DNA from: Zerene cesonia
Taxonomy: Eukaryota; Arthropoda; Insecta; Lepidoptera; Pieridae
Length of the DNA: 64,000 nucleotides
Direction: 5' to 3'
Assembly (NCBI RefSeq): GCF_012273895.1
Contig: NC_052104.1
Span: 2,542,001-2,606,000 of the forward strand
Part shown: piece by piece, positions 51,561 to 63,780 of the stretch
How the letters are laid out: each line of letters begins with the position of its first letter
Position numbering within the stretch: the first letter of the stretch is position 1
Made by a program: the position numbers and the translations under genes
The notes under the pieces: generated by a model
Seen by the model: only the letters and a program-made list of their open reading frames with translations
Database searches by the model: none
Told to the model about the DNA's origin: nothing

Positions 51561-53559
51561 TCTCGAGATGATTAATTTATTTATAAAACAATGTCAGTTA
51601 CATCATAATATAATATATATTATATGATGGCGTAATAGACTATACGGCTACTACTAGATATCTAGATAATTGCAAAAGTATTTACTATAAATCGTATCAT
51701 TTAAACTTTAAAGGATTAATTGCCTAAGCTAAAATGAATAAACAAATATTTCAATTCGCGAAGATAAAAGAACACGAATGAAAAAATATTCAACACCGAT
51801 TAATATAAAATGAAACAAAGACATATTTCATCAAAGTATGTACAGATATTATATAAAGTGTTCTAATGAAATAAACGCGAGGGCGTTTTTTATTGATCTG
51901 GTATCTTGTTATTTCGATATACAACAATTTTATCTAAATGATCCACCTACATTAAATGAATTCAATGAATAAGATATTTTTACGAAAAACTAAATATACT
52001 GAATAAATAAAATCAGTCTATCTCTGTAGTAAGAAGAATGATGAAATAATGATAATGGTGCTGTGTTAAAAGATATCTTGAGTGTCCCAATTAAGGTGAA
52101 AGAATAGTAATATTTAATTTAACATTGAACTAGACAGGATTGTTTCTAAACTCTTAGAATTTTAATGATAACAGAGATTTGGCCAAAAATACTGTCACTT
52201 CGCTACATAAATAATTGTAATTTAAAGCTTATTTTAACTGTGACAACAATTAGTTCGGAATAAGTTTTCCTAAACAAATTTTGTTGATATTTATGAAACA
52301 AAGGTATATAATAACATACAACATGAAAATTTTCTATTATTCCCATGTACGTAAAATGTAGTTACAATTTCAAGATAAAAATTCGCGAGCAAGTAAAATT
52401 TTATCAATGTGAAGTTTTATAAAGGTTCAAGAAATTTTCCACTACAACGCTGACCAGTGTTTATGATATTAGAAATATTTGAGAAGCTATCAACATTCCT
52501 TGCACCCGGAATTCTATTGAATACGGTGTCTTTATACCTTATATTATGAGTAGAATGTTGGGAGCTGAAATCCTTCTATATGTTATGCAGAATTACATTG
52601 CACGTGTATTCCTCCATTGATTAAAATTTGCATTGTAATTGCTATTTATTAAATATTTACTGTGCACATGTTATATGTCATTGTTGGTATCTGTATCAAA
52701 ATATAAATTAAAAACCTCGGAATTTTAAAACACGCGGGCAGACTGCAAATCAGCGCTGTTTCATGGCTGAGTCTGTCCCGTTTGCCGTTATATTTTTTGT
52801 GTTAATTTTTAAGTTGTTTTAGTTTTAAAGTTGTTGTGTGGCCAAAGCTTGTTTTCCTTCTTTCTTTCAAATATGTTCAGCGTATAGTGTAGGACTGTGT
52901 CTTCTCATATTAAAATTTCAATTGTATTACACGCATTAGGAGTATTTTACGTTATTTCGGAGTAACGTAAAAAAAAATGCATAAATTTTTAATTTAAAGA
53001 TTATTGCTGAAAATTAATGAATCTTATTGTTTACAGCAAACGTCTGTAAAAACAAAGCTATCTAATGCAAAGTATACTAAAGAAAGACTGTACTTTGTAT
53101 TTCTTGTCAAGAAAACACTTTGACTGGATGGAATTAAGCTCTCGAGGAAGTTGCATGAAGTTTGTATAAATGGCTGTTTGTTAGGTTTATTAAAAAAATA
53201 AATCGTCCGTGACTCTTTCTACAGATAGTGCATATTGAACTGGCAGCACTGTAAAGTAGTATTTAAGGCATGTACAAAAGGAAAGGAAAAATCTAATTAT
53301 TTTTATAATTTGATCAAAACAACCAATCAGAATAGAATTAGGTCGCCATATGATTGTAAGAACAATTATATTATAATCTAATTCGCTTTTTATTAATTGG
53401 TTTTTATTTTAGTAACAATATTTCCAAAATTTTAAGCTATATATAATTTTTATCTAATCTAATATCTTATTTTATCTAAATGAAGTCTAGATCAAAAATC
53501 ACATCACCCATTTTTATTTGCTTTTCCAAATTATTGAGATTTTCGTTCATCTTTTTGAT
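51561..53559. other. Intergenic AT-rich DNA
   Basis: No gene recognised. A near-palindrome of AT repeats lies at about 51602-51630 (CATCATAATATAATATATAT, then its approximate complement). Confidence 0.4.
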
Positions 53560-53720
53560 ATTGTTTCGGTAATGCGTTAACTCCGCAGGTGTTCTATCGA
53601 TTGACGTGATTCTTTTTGTGTTTGATACAATTTGATCACATTTTAGAATCTGGAGTGAGTTAGTGAGAATCAAGAGATTTCCTTCCTCGTGGTGTCGATG
53701 ACTTTTTGCCGAAAAGATTT
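53560..53720 (+). repeat. Dispersed repeat family C, decayed copy 3
   Basis: TTAACTCCGCAGGTGTTCTA, CGTGATTCTTTTTGTGTTTG and AGAATCTGGAGTGAG align in order with copies 1 and 2. A 65-codon minus-strand frame across it is therefore repeat-derived. Confidence 0.5.
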
Positions 53721-55019
53721 CTATTACTTTACGTGTATATAAAATAATTGATAAAATTGTTCAAACAAACACAGTAATTACTCCCAATAATTACAATTCT
53801 GTTGAACCTTTTAATGTAATTTAGAAATGAGCGCTGAAGGCACCATAAATATATTTATAAGCGAATTAAGGCGCAGGACAAACAACAGACATGTAAGTTG
53901 ATTACATTTTGTTTAAATAGTATCTTGGTGTATAATCTTCGTCTTTGTAACTGTCGAGAAACTTACCTCATTAAGCAGGAGCTGAGTCTTGGTTGAGGGA
54001 CGTTTTCAACTATTTCTTCAAAACTAATAAAACAGCAATAAAACTTTAATGAAACACTGTTTTCCGATAGAGATTGGGTATTAGATGTCGCGTAATAGCT
54101 ATCTGATCTGACTGCATAAAAATTGTTACATAATTGTACAACAATAATTATGTAATGTATCAATCATGCACTACAATTGAATTATTAAAATATGTATTTT
54201 AAGTTTTACATAACAAATTTACTTGGGCTTTTGAAGTCCTTGTATGTAGAGCTTTTATATACTGATCCTAGTTCATATTATCTAAATTGATGCCAATGTA
54301 TTCGTAGAAATGTACTTATTGATTTGATTTCAAGTTATTATAAACTATTGATTTTCATCTGCTGAATATATTTGTATATTGATGAGAAGGGGATGTATGA
54401 GTTCACACCTTCAGGAATATCGCGAGTAAGGTGGGTTGAGAAGGTTTTATGTATGAAGGTCCCTAAATAAATATATATATAAAAGCGACAAATGTTTATC
54501 ATTTGTGTTTTTTAAATTGATATTTGAATAGGGAATTCTTAAATTATCATTTAAAAGGAAAGAACTTGACAATTACAGAGCTGTGTCTTCCCTGTCTCGA
54601 TATTTCCATAGAATTCAAATTCCTCCTGAATTTAGGTCGAGTTCTCATGAGGGCACATAAAATTACATCGTTGATGGTACTCGTGAGCCTGCAAGCGATC
54701 TAATTTACAATGAGTACACGATAAAACATCTTACTATAATAATGTAAACGTCTCTTAGGGGAAAATTCTATCTTGTACAATTAATCAAGAAATGTTGGTG
54801 TGCCGAAATTGTGAGTTTAAAAATACGGATATCAAGGGCAAGTTTTGGGGTCAAACTTTATGAAATGTAGCTGAAACTCGCGATTGCGTAAAATAATAAT
54901 TTTTGTGCGGATCCTAAATAGCTTTAATTTGTGGAAGAGAAACTTTAACCCTAATAATTAAAAAATTATAAGTAGTCTTAGCTAAAGCTAAACATTGTCT
55001 TTTTGACAGCAAATTTTTA
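53721..55019. other. Intergenic DNA, no supported gene
   Basis: It holds one exon-like plus-strand frame at 53827-53892 (MSAEGTINIF...) with a GTAAGT donor but no matching downstream exon. On the minus strand, 53967-54023 has good splice signals but joins only to repeat-derived sequence. Neither is firm. Confidence 0.3.
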
Positions 55020-55145
55020 ATGTGGGAGTCGAGCACGTTTCGGCACGAATTGGGCCAGCGCGCATGGGAGAAGGTATCCCCACAGAAAGTCAGCGTGAAA
55101 TAGGCATGCTGCTGTGTTTCGTTCCGTGAGTGGGGCAATCCCTTA
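55020..55145 (+). repeat. SINE-like family, 5' fragment
   Basis: GAGCACGTTTCGGCACGAAT, GGGCCAGCGCGCATGGG and CCGTGAGTGGGGCAATCCC match the first third of the copy at 19210. It is truncated at the 3' side. Confidence 0.75.
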
Positions 55146-55796
55146 GCATTTAAAAACTTAGAACGGATTTTGAGACGGACACAGACAAAACACAGTTTTT
55201 ATAAATGTTGTTTCAATATATCGTTACCTATTTGGCAATAGTATCGTAACAAATTATTAAGTACAAGAGTCAAGATGGTCGTAGAAACTCGATCTTGCCA
55301 TTTTATAGTATACGTTATACCTAACTCCGTAAAAACTAATATGAAAACTACACTCCATATGTACATATGAGATAACTATTCATTGCATCCTGGAATTCAA
55401 TTTTTATCCTGCCCTTTGTGACAATGTTTATATCAATCTCGAAAGATCGTTTGGCCATAAAATTTTGTAAATCCATAAAAATAAATGATTGCCCTTCATT
55501 ATTACGGGGACTGTTTTATGGTGGTGCCAGGTTTTGCTAAGGAGCATAAATATGCAAAAATCCTAATACGCTTAAATAATATTAAACCCCCATAAAGTGA
55601 GAGAATTGCGCGGGTTTTTAATTTGATTTGGTTAAGGCTCTTTTTGTACCTACTTGAGTAAATACTAGGTTAGTGTACTAAGCATTTGGTCTAGCTTTGT
55701 TTATGTAGATACAGCAATGATGAATGAAAATATTTGGATATTATGCAAATAGTTAATGAAATGATAAATATATAAAAGTATTTTTATATATTATAG

Positions 55797-55985
55797 ACCA
55801 CCTTTCCACCCCGGCTTCGTTTGTAGCCTCGTACATGGTCAAACAAAAAGATTAACAGTCCTGGGGTTTTAGCCGCTTAGTTCCGGCTCCCGTGAGATTT
55901 CTTGGATAAAAACTCTCCTATGTCCTATCTCGGGTTTCAGACTGTCTCTGTAACAAATTTGAAATAACTGTACAAATTGCCTGCA
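55797..55985 (+). repeat. Lep1/Helitron-like element, diverged
   Basis: CACCCCGGCTTCGTTTGTAG, then TTCTTGGATAAAAACTCTCC and TATGTCCTATCTCGGGTTTC, an arrangement close to the other copies. The 3' terminus is unclear. Confidence 0.5.
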
Positions 55986-56332
55986 GAACTTATGAAGCTC
56001 GCCAAGGGTCTTAAAACAAGATCACATGAACTTGTGTAACTAGGTAAATTCATATGAAATTCAGGCTTATTTGGTTGGTAGAACATAGCTAATTGCTTAT
56101 TGGATGTGGGAGTTAGGGACTAATTACTTAAAATAAATATAGTATGAGGGAATTTTGTGGACTCTGAGATATTAATTAATTAGTGCGGCTTAAAGAGTTG
56201 GGTGCTATAAACTCTGTGGTAAATGTTGTTGAGATCTAAGAAAGGATAGGTCTTAGTAATATATTTTAGGATTTTGGGTCTGACGATATTATTACAGTAT
56301 TTCATACATACAGGCTTCCATACCTTTTATAT

Positions 56333-56455
56333 AGCTCGATTCCTAAACGCGTTCTTAAGAAAAATCTCATAAGACAGACAGACGGACAACAAAGTGATCC
56401 TAGAAAAGTTCCGTTTTTACCTTTTATTGGTTTGTATCTACGGAACCCTAAACAC
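56333..56455. repeat. MITE-like element with (GTCY)n microsatellite
   Basis: AAGACAGACAGACGGACAAC (reverse complement is a GTCY run) followed by AAAGTGATCCTAGAAAAGTT, CCGTTTTTACC and CTACGGAACCCTAA. This matches the lepidopteran MITEs described as carrying hitchhiking GTCY microsatellites, from memory. Confidence 0.55.
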
Positions 56456-57225
56456 TTAATTTACATTTTATATTCTCCTGCGTGTGCTAAAGTTGTTTTA
56501 ACAATAATAGGTAGGTAGGTCATTGCGTTTGTCAAGATTAAATAGTTATATTAACTGATTTAAATGTTTATATTTATTCACGAGAACGTTCAAAAACAGA
56601 GAAGATCTAAGGCATTTACGACGAGTAAAAGGCCTACCTACTATTGCAATTCGCAAAAAAGCGTAATAAGTGGCCGTCCAGTTCGAAGTGGCAATACAAA
56701 ATATTAATCTTTTGGTTTTTTTTCGATTTTGATTGTTGAAATCACATTACAATTGAGAGGAGTAGATAGCTTTGATGAGGTAATAGCCACGAATAACCTT
56801 GCTTAATATATATGAAACATCATGTAATTCTTGTTTTCATTACTTTTATCATATTCTTGAATCCTTATAGGCATAAACAAATAGGTAGTGTATTGTTTAC
56901 TAAGATTAGATTTAGTTTTTTGTTATAATAATTGCTATATTGTCCTCCGTTAAGCTGAGTGCAGTCTGGAATTCAATACCAATCATTGAATATGTAGATA
57001 CAATAATTTTAACAAAGGCGCAATATCGCTTACTCGATCACTGTGACTTGTTACCATTAATATATTTGTATTACATGAAATTAAATCGAATTTACTGTCG
57101 TTATTGTATTAACCACATCGATTATGCTGTAATTCGAGTATCATATTCATTAAATCGAGGGTAAATTCTCTTATATGGTTTTAAATAATATCAAACAAGC
57201 ATGACTAATGTAAAGACATCACTAC

Positions 57226-57417
57226 ATAGTATAAAGCAAAGTCGCTTCCCGCGTCTTTCCATATGTATGTATGCTTAGATCTTTAAAACTACACGACGGA
57301 TTTTGATGGAGTTTATTTATATAGATGGAGTGATTCAAGGCGAAGATTTTTATGTACAATAACATCTATTTAATTACTACGAATTTAATGCGTGCGACGC
57401 CGTGGGCAAAAGCTAGT
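57226..57417 (-). repeat. Lep1/Helitron-like element, minus orientation
   Basis: Read on the minus strand it begins ACTAGCTTTTGCCCACGGCG. On the plus strand it includes AAAACTACACGACGGATTTT and GATGGAGTGATTCAAGGCG. It ends near the AAAGTCGC block at 57238. Confidence 0.55.
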
Positions 57418-57499
57418 GGAATATAAGCGAATAAAGAAAAGGCCATGTGGCAGAATGAAAATAATAATAAATCTTTCTTATAATAACATTCCTAAAAAG

Positions 57500-57800
57500 C
57501 AGTGGTGGCTCAGTGGTGAGGACCTCGGACTTCAAAATCGATAAGTCGGGGTTCGAGACCGGGCGAGCGCGCAGGAAATAAATTGATTTTTCAATTTATC
57601 TGCGCATGTAGATAACATCACCACTGCTTTAACGGTGAAGGAAAACATCGTGAGGAAACTGGCATGTCCAAGAATTAGAAGTTTGACGACATGTGACATC
57701 TGCCAACCCGCACTTGGCCAGCGTGGTGGATTATGGCCTGAACCCTCATAGGAGGCCTGTGTCCCAGCAGTGGGAACATATATGGGCTGATGATGATGGA
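57500..57800 (+). repeat. tRNA-derived SINE (family A), near full length
   Basis: A box TGGCTCAGTGG (57506-57516), B box GGTTCGAGACC (57550-57560), a body including GTGAGGAAACTGGCATGT, CCAACCCGCACTTGGCCAGC and CCCAGCAGTGGGAACATATA, and a TGATGATGATGGA tail. The head has tRNA-like promoter spacing, so it was born from an RNA polymerase III transcript. Open frames over it are not genes. Confidence 0.85.
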
Positions 57801-59215
57801 TAAGATTCCTTGTGACGTGACTTAACAAAAACGTTGGGAAATAAATAGCCGAATTGGCGAGTGGCTCCCGAGTGGTAAGGTAAACATCAAATTTGGCAAC
57901 ACATGTTTGTTTATACATAAATTGACAGTATTATTTAGAATATATACTAATTGACCCGTCCAGTATTTCAGAATTTCCTCTATTCCTATTTGTAAAGTTT
58001 CCGTTCTGAATATAATTTGTATTAAGTGTTTAAGCAATTTTTTTCATAGATTGTAGTCTCGGCGTACGAGTATTATAAAGTGTTGGTTGTTTTTGATGGG
58101 CTACTCTTCTACATCACCTTGCGGTTGAATTCCTTATCACATTGAAAATCATTGATGCAAAACCATTTAAATATGAAAATAATTTAAATTTTTTAGATTA
58201 AGCTTAAAGCTGATAAAATATTCAAAACAATGAACATTTTTTCCAGAAAAATATTTCAACAATACTACCTTCAATGTAGGGTAAAAGTGTCTCCGGAACC
58301 GCTGTAACGAGATAACTCCCCGCGAGCGAAGCCACGTGTGAGAAGGCAGTGCGTCCATAAATAATAAACCCATTAAGCTTATTCCAGAATCCAATAACAG
58401 CTACGGAGTATTGACCGTGTAAAGTCAATTATATATGCCCATAAAGCATTAGGAGCTAAAGTTTGTCGCTATGGTCTGAAATTGGATGAATTTCTATGAA
58501 GTCAGGAATATTTTCTGTGAATTGTGGTTTGGAAAATATAATAATATTAAGAAATCTCAGTACTCCGTCACGATGTACATCAAATTATGCTTGCATGTAT
58601 GGAACAAGAAAAACGCAAGCATATAAAAAATCACAATTTATATGTTAATTTATATGAATCAGTGTATGGAAAGCAACAGAAACACTTATCTAGTTGTACA
58701 TATTTTTGTTCAAATATCAAAATTCGCTTTCATAGATGATGATGGCGAAGCTGATATTAAAATATTTATCATTATGATAACCATAATCATATTTTTATTC
58801 TCCTTGTTCAATCCTAATGGCTACGACGTGTATTTTCATAAGTTTTGCCTTCATGCCTGAAATAAATATTTCTTCACTAAATTAAGTGGAGTTAAATCTG
58901 CTCAAATGACAAGTTAGACGAACATAGACACGCCAGCGGCAGTCCGTACTAAACACATGCACTATTTTTAAATTTCCATTGTTTTACACTACACGATACA
59001 CATTCCATGTTATGTTATTATAGGCATACAAAGAAAATACCACGCATATCTATTGCGGAAACATTGTATAGAAAAATTTATATTTTCCTTCATAGCCTAT
59101 TCATTAATAGATTTAATTGTACGGTACTATCGTAAAACATAAAAAATTTGAAGCCTGTATGCAAGGGTTGCCACCTTATTTAGAAAGAGTATAGTAATGT
59201 TTTCAAAACATTGCG
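57801..59215. other. Intergenic DNA, no supported gene
   Basis: One exon-like minus-strand frame at about 58267-58406 reads VIGFWNKLNG...LLPYIEG between an AG acceptor and a GTAGTA donor. I recognise no family and no partner exon. The rest is AT-rich. Confidence 0.3.
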
Positions 59216-59275
59216 AAAAATATACTACTATTGGGTAATTAAGCCAAAAATATACTACTATTGGGTAATTAGGCG
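59216..59275. repeat. Two-copy 30-bp tandem repeat
   Basis: AAAAATATACTACTATTGGG begins both units (59216-59245 and 59246-59275), which differ only near their ends (AAGCC versus AGGCG). Confidence 0.9.
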
Positions 59276-59953
59276 AAAATAAACCTACTAGTTAGTGGGT
59301 ACTCCCACAGATTTATTTTAAGTTATTACAATTATGATTAATTAGAGTTTTTTTTTTATAATTACTAATGATACGTATATGAACAATTGAATAAATCGGA
59401 AAAAGTAAAAATTATCTATCATTAAATAATGCAACGCACTAATCTCAGGAACTACTGGTACGGATTTGAAAAAAATTTCAGTGTTAGATAGTCCATTAAT
59501 TGACGAATACTATTGGCTATATATGAACCACGAGCAATGCCGGGCGGACCTCTAGTTTGGAATATGTCGCAAATGTTCAAAGTAACTTGCAACATAATAT
59601 AGATACCATCTTCTTTAGTAACTTTCTTTACGGTAATCGAAAATACATATATAAAATATGGACTGAAAACAATACGGTAAACTAAATACGTCATCCAATG
59701 TTTTGTCTTTATGACAATCCGATGAACTGAATGGTTTAGTATAATATTTAAGATTGGTACATAAAATGACTTTCAGTTGTTTAAAGGTATATGTTTTTTG
59801 TTTCATGGTCAGGTTTAAAATTTTACACATGAGTTTTTAAACGCATTCTTTGTGTTGTCTTTACCAAAAAAAGTCTCCCTATCTATTATTGACATTTAAT
59901 AATAATATGAATTAGTTAGCTATCAATATTATTATTACCTCGTTACAATTTTG

Positions 59954-59984
<31 letters not shown>

Positions 59985-60070
59985 GCCCATATATGTTCCC
60001 ACTGCTGGGACACAGGCCTCCTATGAGGGTTCAGGCCATAATCCACCACGCTGGCCAAGTGCGGGTTGGC
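59954..60070 (-). repeat. SINE family A, 3' part, with (ATC)n tail
   Basis: An ATC run at 59954-59984 is the reverse complement of the SINE tail. Then come AGCCCATATATGTTCCCACT, GCTGGGACACAGGCCTCC and CCACGCTGGCCAAGTGCGGG, ending at TTGGC. The tRNA-like head is absent. The run of aspartates in a minus-strand frame is only this microsatellite. Confidence 0.85.
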
Positions 60071-60224
60071 ACTACATATCGTTGACACAATTCTATGAAT
60101 CATGAACCAATAAAATGATAGGCACATAACATATTTAGTTACTTCAGATAAATAGTTGATAAGCAAAAATATTATTTCAAGATTACGATTTACGATTCAT
60201 TCATTCGCTCAACGAACGAAGATT

Positions 60225-60370
60225 GAATTTTACTTGCTTGGAGCGAGTCAGTCAGCGAGCGACCCTCGTGCGATGAGGTTGTGTGTTGTGCGTAGTGCCA
60301 GCGTCAACGATATCGCGAAATAAACAAAACTTTTTTGGTGTTTGTGATGTGAATTAGTGCAAAATGACGA
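60225..60370 (+). promoter_or_regulatory. Possible initiator-type promoter and untranslated exon
   Basis: A local GC-richer block with TCAGT (60248-60252, the arthropod initiator consensus) inside GAGCGAGTCAGTCAGCGAGC, followed by a sequence lacking long frames. Short frames start at 60274 and 60364. If real, it would drive a plus-strand gene that continues beyond the window. No donor site stands out. Confidence 0.3.
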
Positions 60371-61290
60371 TAATCTGTGCTACTTTCTAGTGTGATATAA
60401 ACATACTGCGTGTTTTTACTTTGTGTTTACAAAGTTTTGTAATTGGTTTTACATCATCACTGGATTTTCAAGTCACCGGCATTTTAACTGTAAGTCTGTA
60501 CCTATACTTCATTATAGATGATTTTCGGTTCCAAAGGTCGCCATTGATGATTTTAATTTTAAATTTGCTACTCGCTATGTTCATTATCACATCAATAATA
60601 AGAAATAGGTATTGTATCAGTGAATGGATACCTTATCTTATATTTTATAACACAATACTGAGTTAGTTTATCTTACCCGGAACAAACCCTTTCTATTATA
60701 TACACAAATTTCGTTATAATTTACGCAATGACATCCGATTGAAGTTTTTATTTTGTATGTACTTTCCATATTTTAAACATTTTTTAAGCGACATATTTGT
60801 CGAAGATCCGTCGGTTAGTGACTTAAAAAATTATTATCGTGTGGATATATATTTAAATCGTTATTATTTATAACAATAATAATCGTTTATAATGAAAAAA
60901 AAAACTGCAAGCCATTTTCTCTAACATAACTATGTCCCAAATATATAGGACTCGATATCTGTTTCATTTACTAGGTACCTACTTTATATACATATTTTTA
61001 GAATAAACATAGAAACACATTTTTCTTCACGTTACTGATAATAATTAGAAGATACTCGTATGTAACATGACATACCTGCGCATCATTGGTCAATCGAAAT
61101 AATTATTTAAATATTGACGTGCGACAGTTTTAAGACAAGAAACAAGTCCACTACTAGCAAAGGGCCAACGAGATTTATGGTTTTTAGTGTTATTACAAAA
61201 TTAACTTGGTAAAAATATCTTTATAAAAAATATCGTGATAGGATTATAACTTTATTAGTATAAGTAGTAAGTAAGTAGTATTATCTAATA
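60371..61290. other. AT-rich DNA, nothing recognised
   Basis: Possibly the first intron of a gene starting near 60.25 kb. An 81-codon hydrophobic frame at 60421-60666 has no recognisable motif and is typical of T-rich DNA. Confidence 0.3.
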
Positions 61291-61491
61291 CTAGCTGCGC
61301 TCCGCGGTTTCACCGGCGTAAGTCCATATCCCGTAGATATATCGGGATAAAAAGTTGCCTGTATGTCATTCCAGTTATCCAGTTGTCTACGTACCAAATT
61401 TCATTGCAATCGGTTCAGTAGTTTTTGTGTGAAAGAGCAACAAACACACACACACATCCTTACAAACTTTCTCATTTATAATATTAGTAGG
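61291..61491 (+). repeat. Lep1/Helitron-like element
   Basis: Starts CTAGCTGCGCTCCGCGGTTT, contains CAATCGGTTCAGTAGTTTTT and an (AC)n stretch, and ends TTTATAATATTAGTAGGAT. Confidence 0.75.
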
Positions 61492-61859
61492 ATCTATTCA
61501 ATATGCACAAGAATTTTGCAGACCTTCACCAATAAATATATTATAAATTACGTAATGATTGTGGACTTGTATTTTGTTGTACATATTAAGTTAATTAATT
61601 GAGATCGTAAGAAGACTAATTTGGTTCAGGAAGTTTGCGGACTGTGGTTGCTATCTAATTCCAAAATGCACTAGACTTATACTATTTGGCTCACTAGTTC
61701 TCAGAATATTTTAAGATAAAAGCAATAAGAAAACTGAGCATAATTCAATTTATTCATTGTTTTCATATTTTCATAGATCTGTAAATCGTATTGTAGAAAC
61801 TCGGCTATTTTGGAGCGACCTTGAACAGCATCTTAATATACCTATATATTTAAATTACG

Positions 61860-61960
61860 TGTCACATTGTTTGTCCGCGATGAACTCCCAAACTACTCAA
61901 CCGATTTTAATCAAATTTGCTGACCATGTGCAGTTTGATCCAACTTGAAAGATAGGGTAG
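61860..61960 (+). repeat. Dispersed repeat fragment
   Basis: GTCCGCGATGAACTCCCAAA, CTACTCAACCGATTTTAATC and AAATTTGCTGACC follow the wording of a very common lepidopteran repeat, from memory. No second good copy is in the window. Confidence 0.35.
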
Positions 61961-62556
61961 TTATTTGTCGTAAATGAAATAATATAAACTATCCATCTTA
62001 CTTTACTTACATACTTTTATTATTTCAATTATGACAAATAACTTCCTTTTCCCTTTGTTTTCTAAGTTAATCGTATTTTTACAATAAAATTTGTCATGTA
62101 ATTGACAAATGACACGTAAAGGTCATTGATGTTCCCAAATTTTCGTTAGATCGCACAGTAATTAGCGATTTGAGATTCAAACAAGCATTTTATCGATGTG
62201 TCAGAGAAAGAAATTTTAATAAAAAATGCTAACGATGAATTTATTATCAATTTTATGCGTTATATTATTGCAATTTAATGATTGTGACAATGATTCTTGT
62301 TTAGCTGTAATCGGATAAAGCCTAAAACCACAGAATGTTAACGCAAAATAAATAGCCATTTAACACAATGCAAATCCATTTACTATTTAATTATTGACAT
62401 TTGATTTAGCACCTACTCGTGTATGGAAAGGTGAATTATCCTCTAATTGTGGACTGAGTTTGTTCGTTTTGCGAATTACATTAACTGAACTCGACGAATT
62501 TTTAAATAGTTTTGGTCATTATTTTTGGAAGTACTTTTACAATTTTATCGAAATAT

Positions 62557-62650
62557 CGTCATCAGTCCATATATGTTCCCATTGCTGGGACACAGGCCTC
62601 CTATGTAGCTTCAGGCCATGTTCCACCACGCTGGCCAAGTGCGGGTTGGC
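62557..62650 (-). repeat. SINE family A, 3' part
   Basis: CAGTCCATATATGTTCCCAT, GCTGGGACACAGGCCTCC and CCACGCTGGCCAAGTGCGGG, ending at TTGGC. It has the same segment and the same 5' truncation point as the copy at 59954-60070. Confidence 0.85.
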
Positions 62651-62858
62651 ATATATGTATATCGAAAATAGATTAAATAATATAAACATAATCACAATTT
62701 AATTTAAATGTTATTGTTATCGAATAATGGGCATATTTCATAAATAAATTTTGCAATGAATAGATTTGGGATAGAACTGGTTAGAATTGTTTCCATTAAT
62801 GTATTGAGTGCCTTTGTACTGTATTCTTCTTTTGAAAACCACTTGGAAATATTAAGTA

Positions 62859-63033
62859 CTAGCTGTTCGCCCCGGCTTCGCCCGTGGTACATAATACATA
62901 TATAGTCTATGTTACTCGTGGATAATGTAGCTTTCGAATGGTGAAAGAATTTTTAAAATCCGTCCAGCAGTTTTTGAGCCTATTCATTACAACCAAACAA
63001 ACAAAGTTTTCCTCTTTATAATATTAGTGTAGA
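62859..63033 (+). repeat. Lep1/Helitron-like element
   Basis: CTAGCTGTTCGCCCCGGCTT at the start, AAATCCGTCCAGCAGTTTTT in the middle, and CTTTATAATATTAGTGTAG at the end. It is one of the best-kept copies. Confidence 0.8.
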
Positions 63034-63626
63034 TATTCCCGAATATAATCTATTGGACCAACGACGGTTTAAAAAGTCTAAAAGAGAAAAAAAAATGTCT
63101 TCTTCTTTATTTAAATTAAAAAATAATGTATTATGTACTCAGATAAATGGAATTATAAATAAATAGCACCATATTGTTTATTTGCTCTTACCCTGGTTCT
63201 ATCGAATTTTACGTCTAGGGGGTATCGGGTTACTAGAGAGATGCAAATGAAAGTGCAATTTGTTTGTTTGTATGTATATAATTCTTTGAATCATAACATT
63301 ATCTTCGCACCTTCTCAGTCTCTGTGGAATGTCCTCCGAGATATGAGAGGCACATATAGATAGCGCTTGTATTATTTTCCGTTCTAACCCATTACGAAAA
63401 AATTAAATCGGACTTCGGCGTGGGATATGAAAGTTTTACGAGGGCCATAAAGAAAACATTTCTGAGGCTTAGGCCGACAAATCACCGCTAAATTGTTGCG
63501 GAGCCAGATTGAAACGCCTAGTATTAAACCTAAAATTGTGATTAGTTACGTGGTACGTGCTTTAATCGTTTTAGTTTTCATACTTGAGGGAGTTTACATG
63601 CGTAAAATTGAAAGTTTTTTTTATCA
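63034..63626. other. Intergenic DNA, nothing recognised
   Basis: AT-rich spacer between repeat elements. No splice-bounded frame was seen. Confidence 0.4.
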
Positions 63627-63780
63627 AGTCTCGTGTCCTCTAGTGGGGTATGGGGCAGATGATAGACGTCTGTTTCACTGATCGATTTTATTTATGGAAT
63701 AGTAGGTGATCGGTCTACTATGCCCTGCTAGACTGTGATATTTTATTTATGAGTCGCCACCGGGAATCGATCCCAAGACC
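63627..63780 (-). repeat. tRNA-like SINE family B, truncated
   Basis: CTCGTGTCCTCTAGTGGGGT, GGGCAGATGATAGACGTCTG and CACCGGGAATCGATCCC match the copy at 15182-15368. It stops after the B-box region, where a Lep1-like element begins. Confidence 0.75.

Noticed and set aside
53476..54111. Two-exon minus-strand coiled-coil gene (exon 53967-54023 or 54111, joined to 53476-53701, ending NNLEKQIKMGDVIFDLDFI).
   Set aside because: Splice phases fit, but the larger exon overlaps a decayed copy of dispersed repeat family C (compare 35505-35690 and 51340-51560), so the frame is probably repeat-derived.
57532..57918. 128-codon minus-strand frame.
   Set aside because: It lies mostly over the family A SINE at 57500-57800; the sequence matches the repeat, not a protein.
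58267..58406. Exon-like minus-strand frame VIGFWNKLNG...LLPYIEG.
   Set aside because: It has an acceptor and a donor, but no partner exon or known family, and part of it resembles Helitron-like GC motifs.
59912..60166. Open frame with a run of aspartates.
   Set aside because: It is the reverse reading of the (ATC)n tail and 3' body of a SINE.
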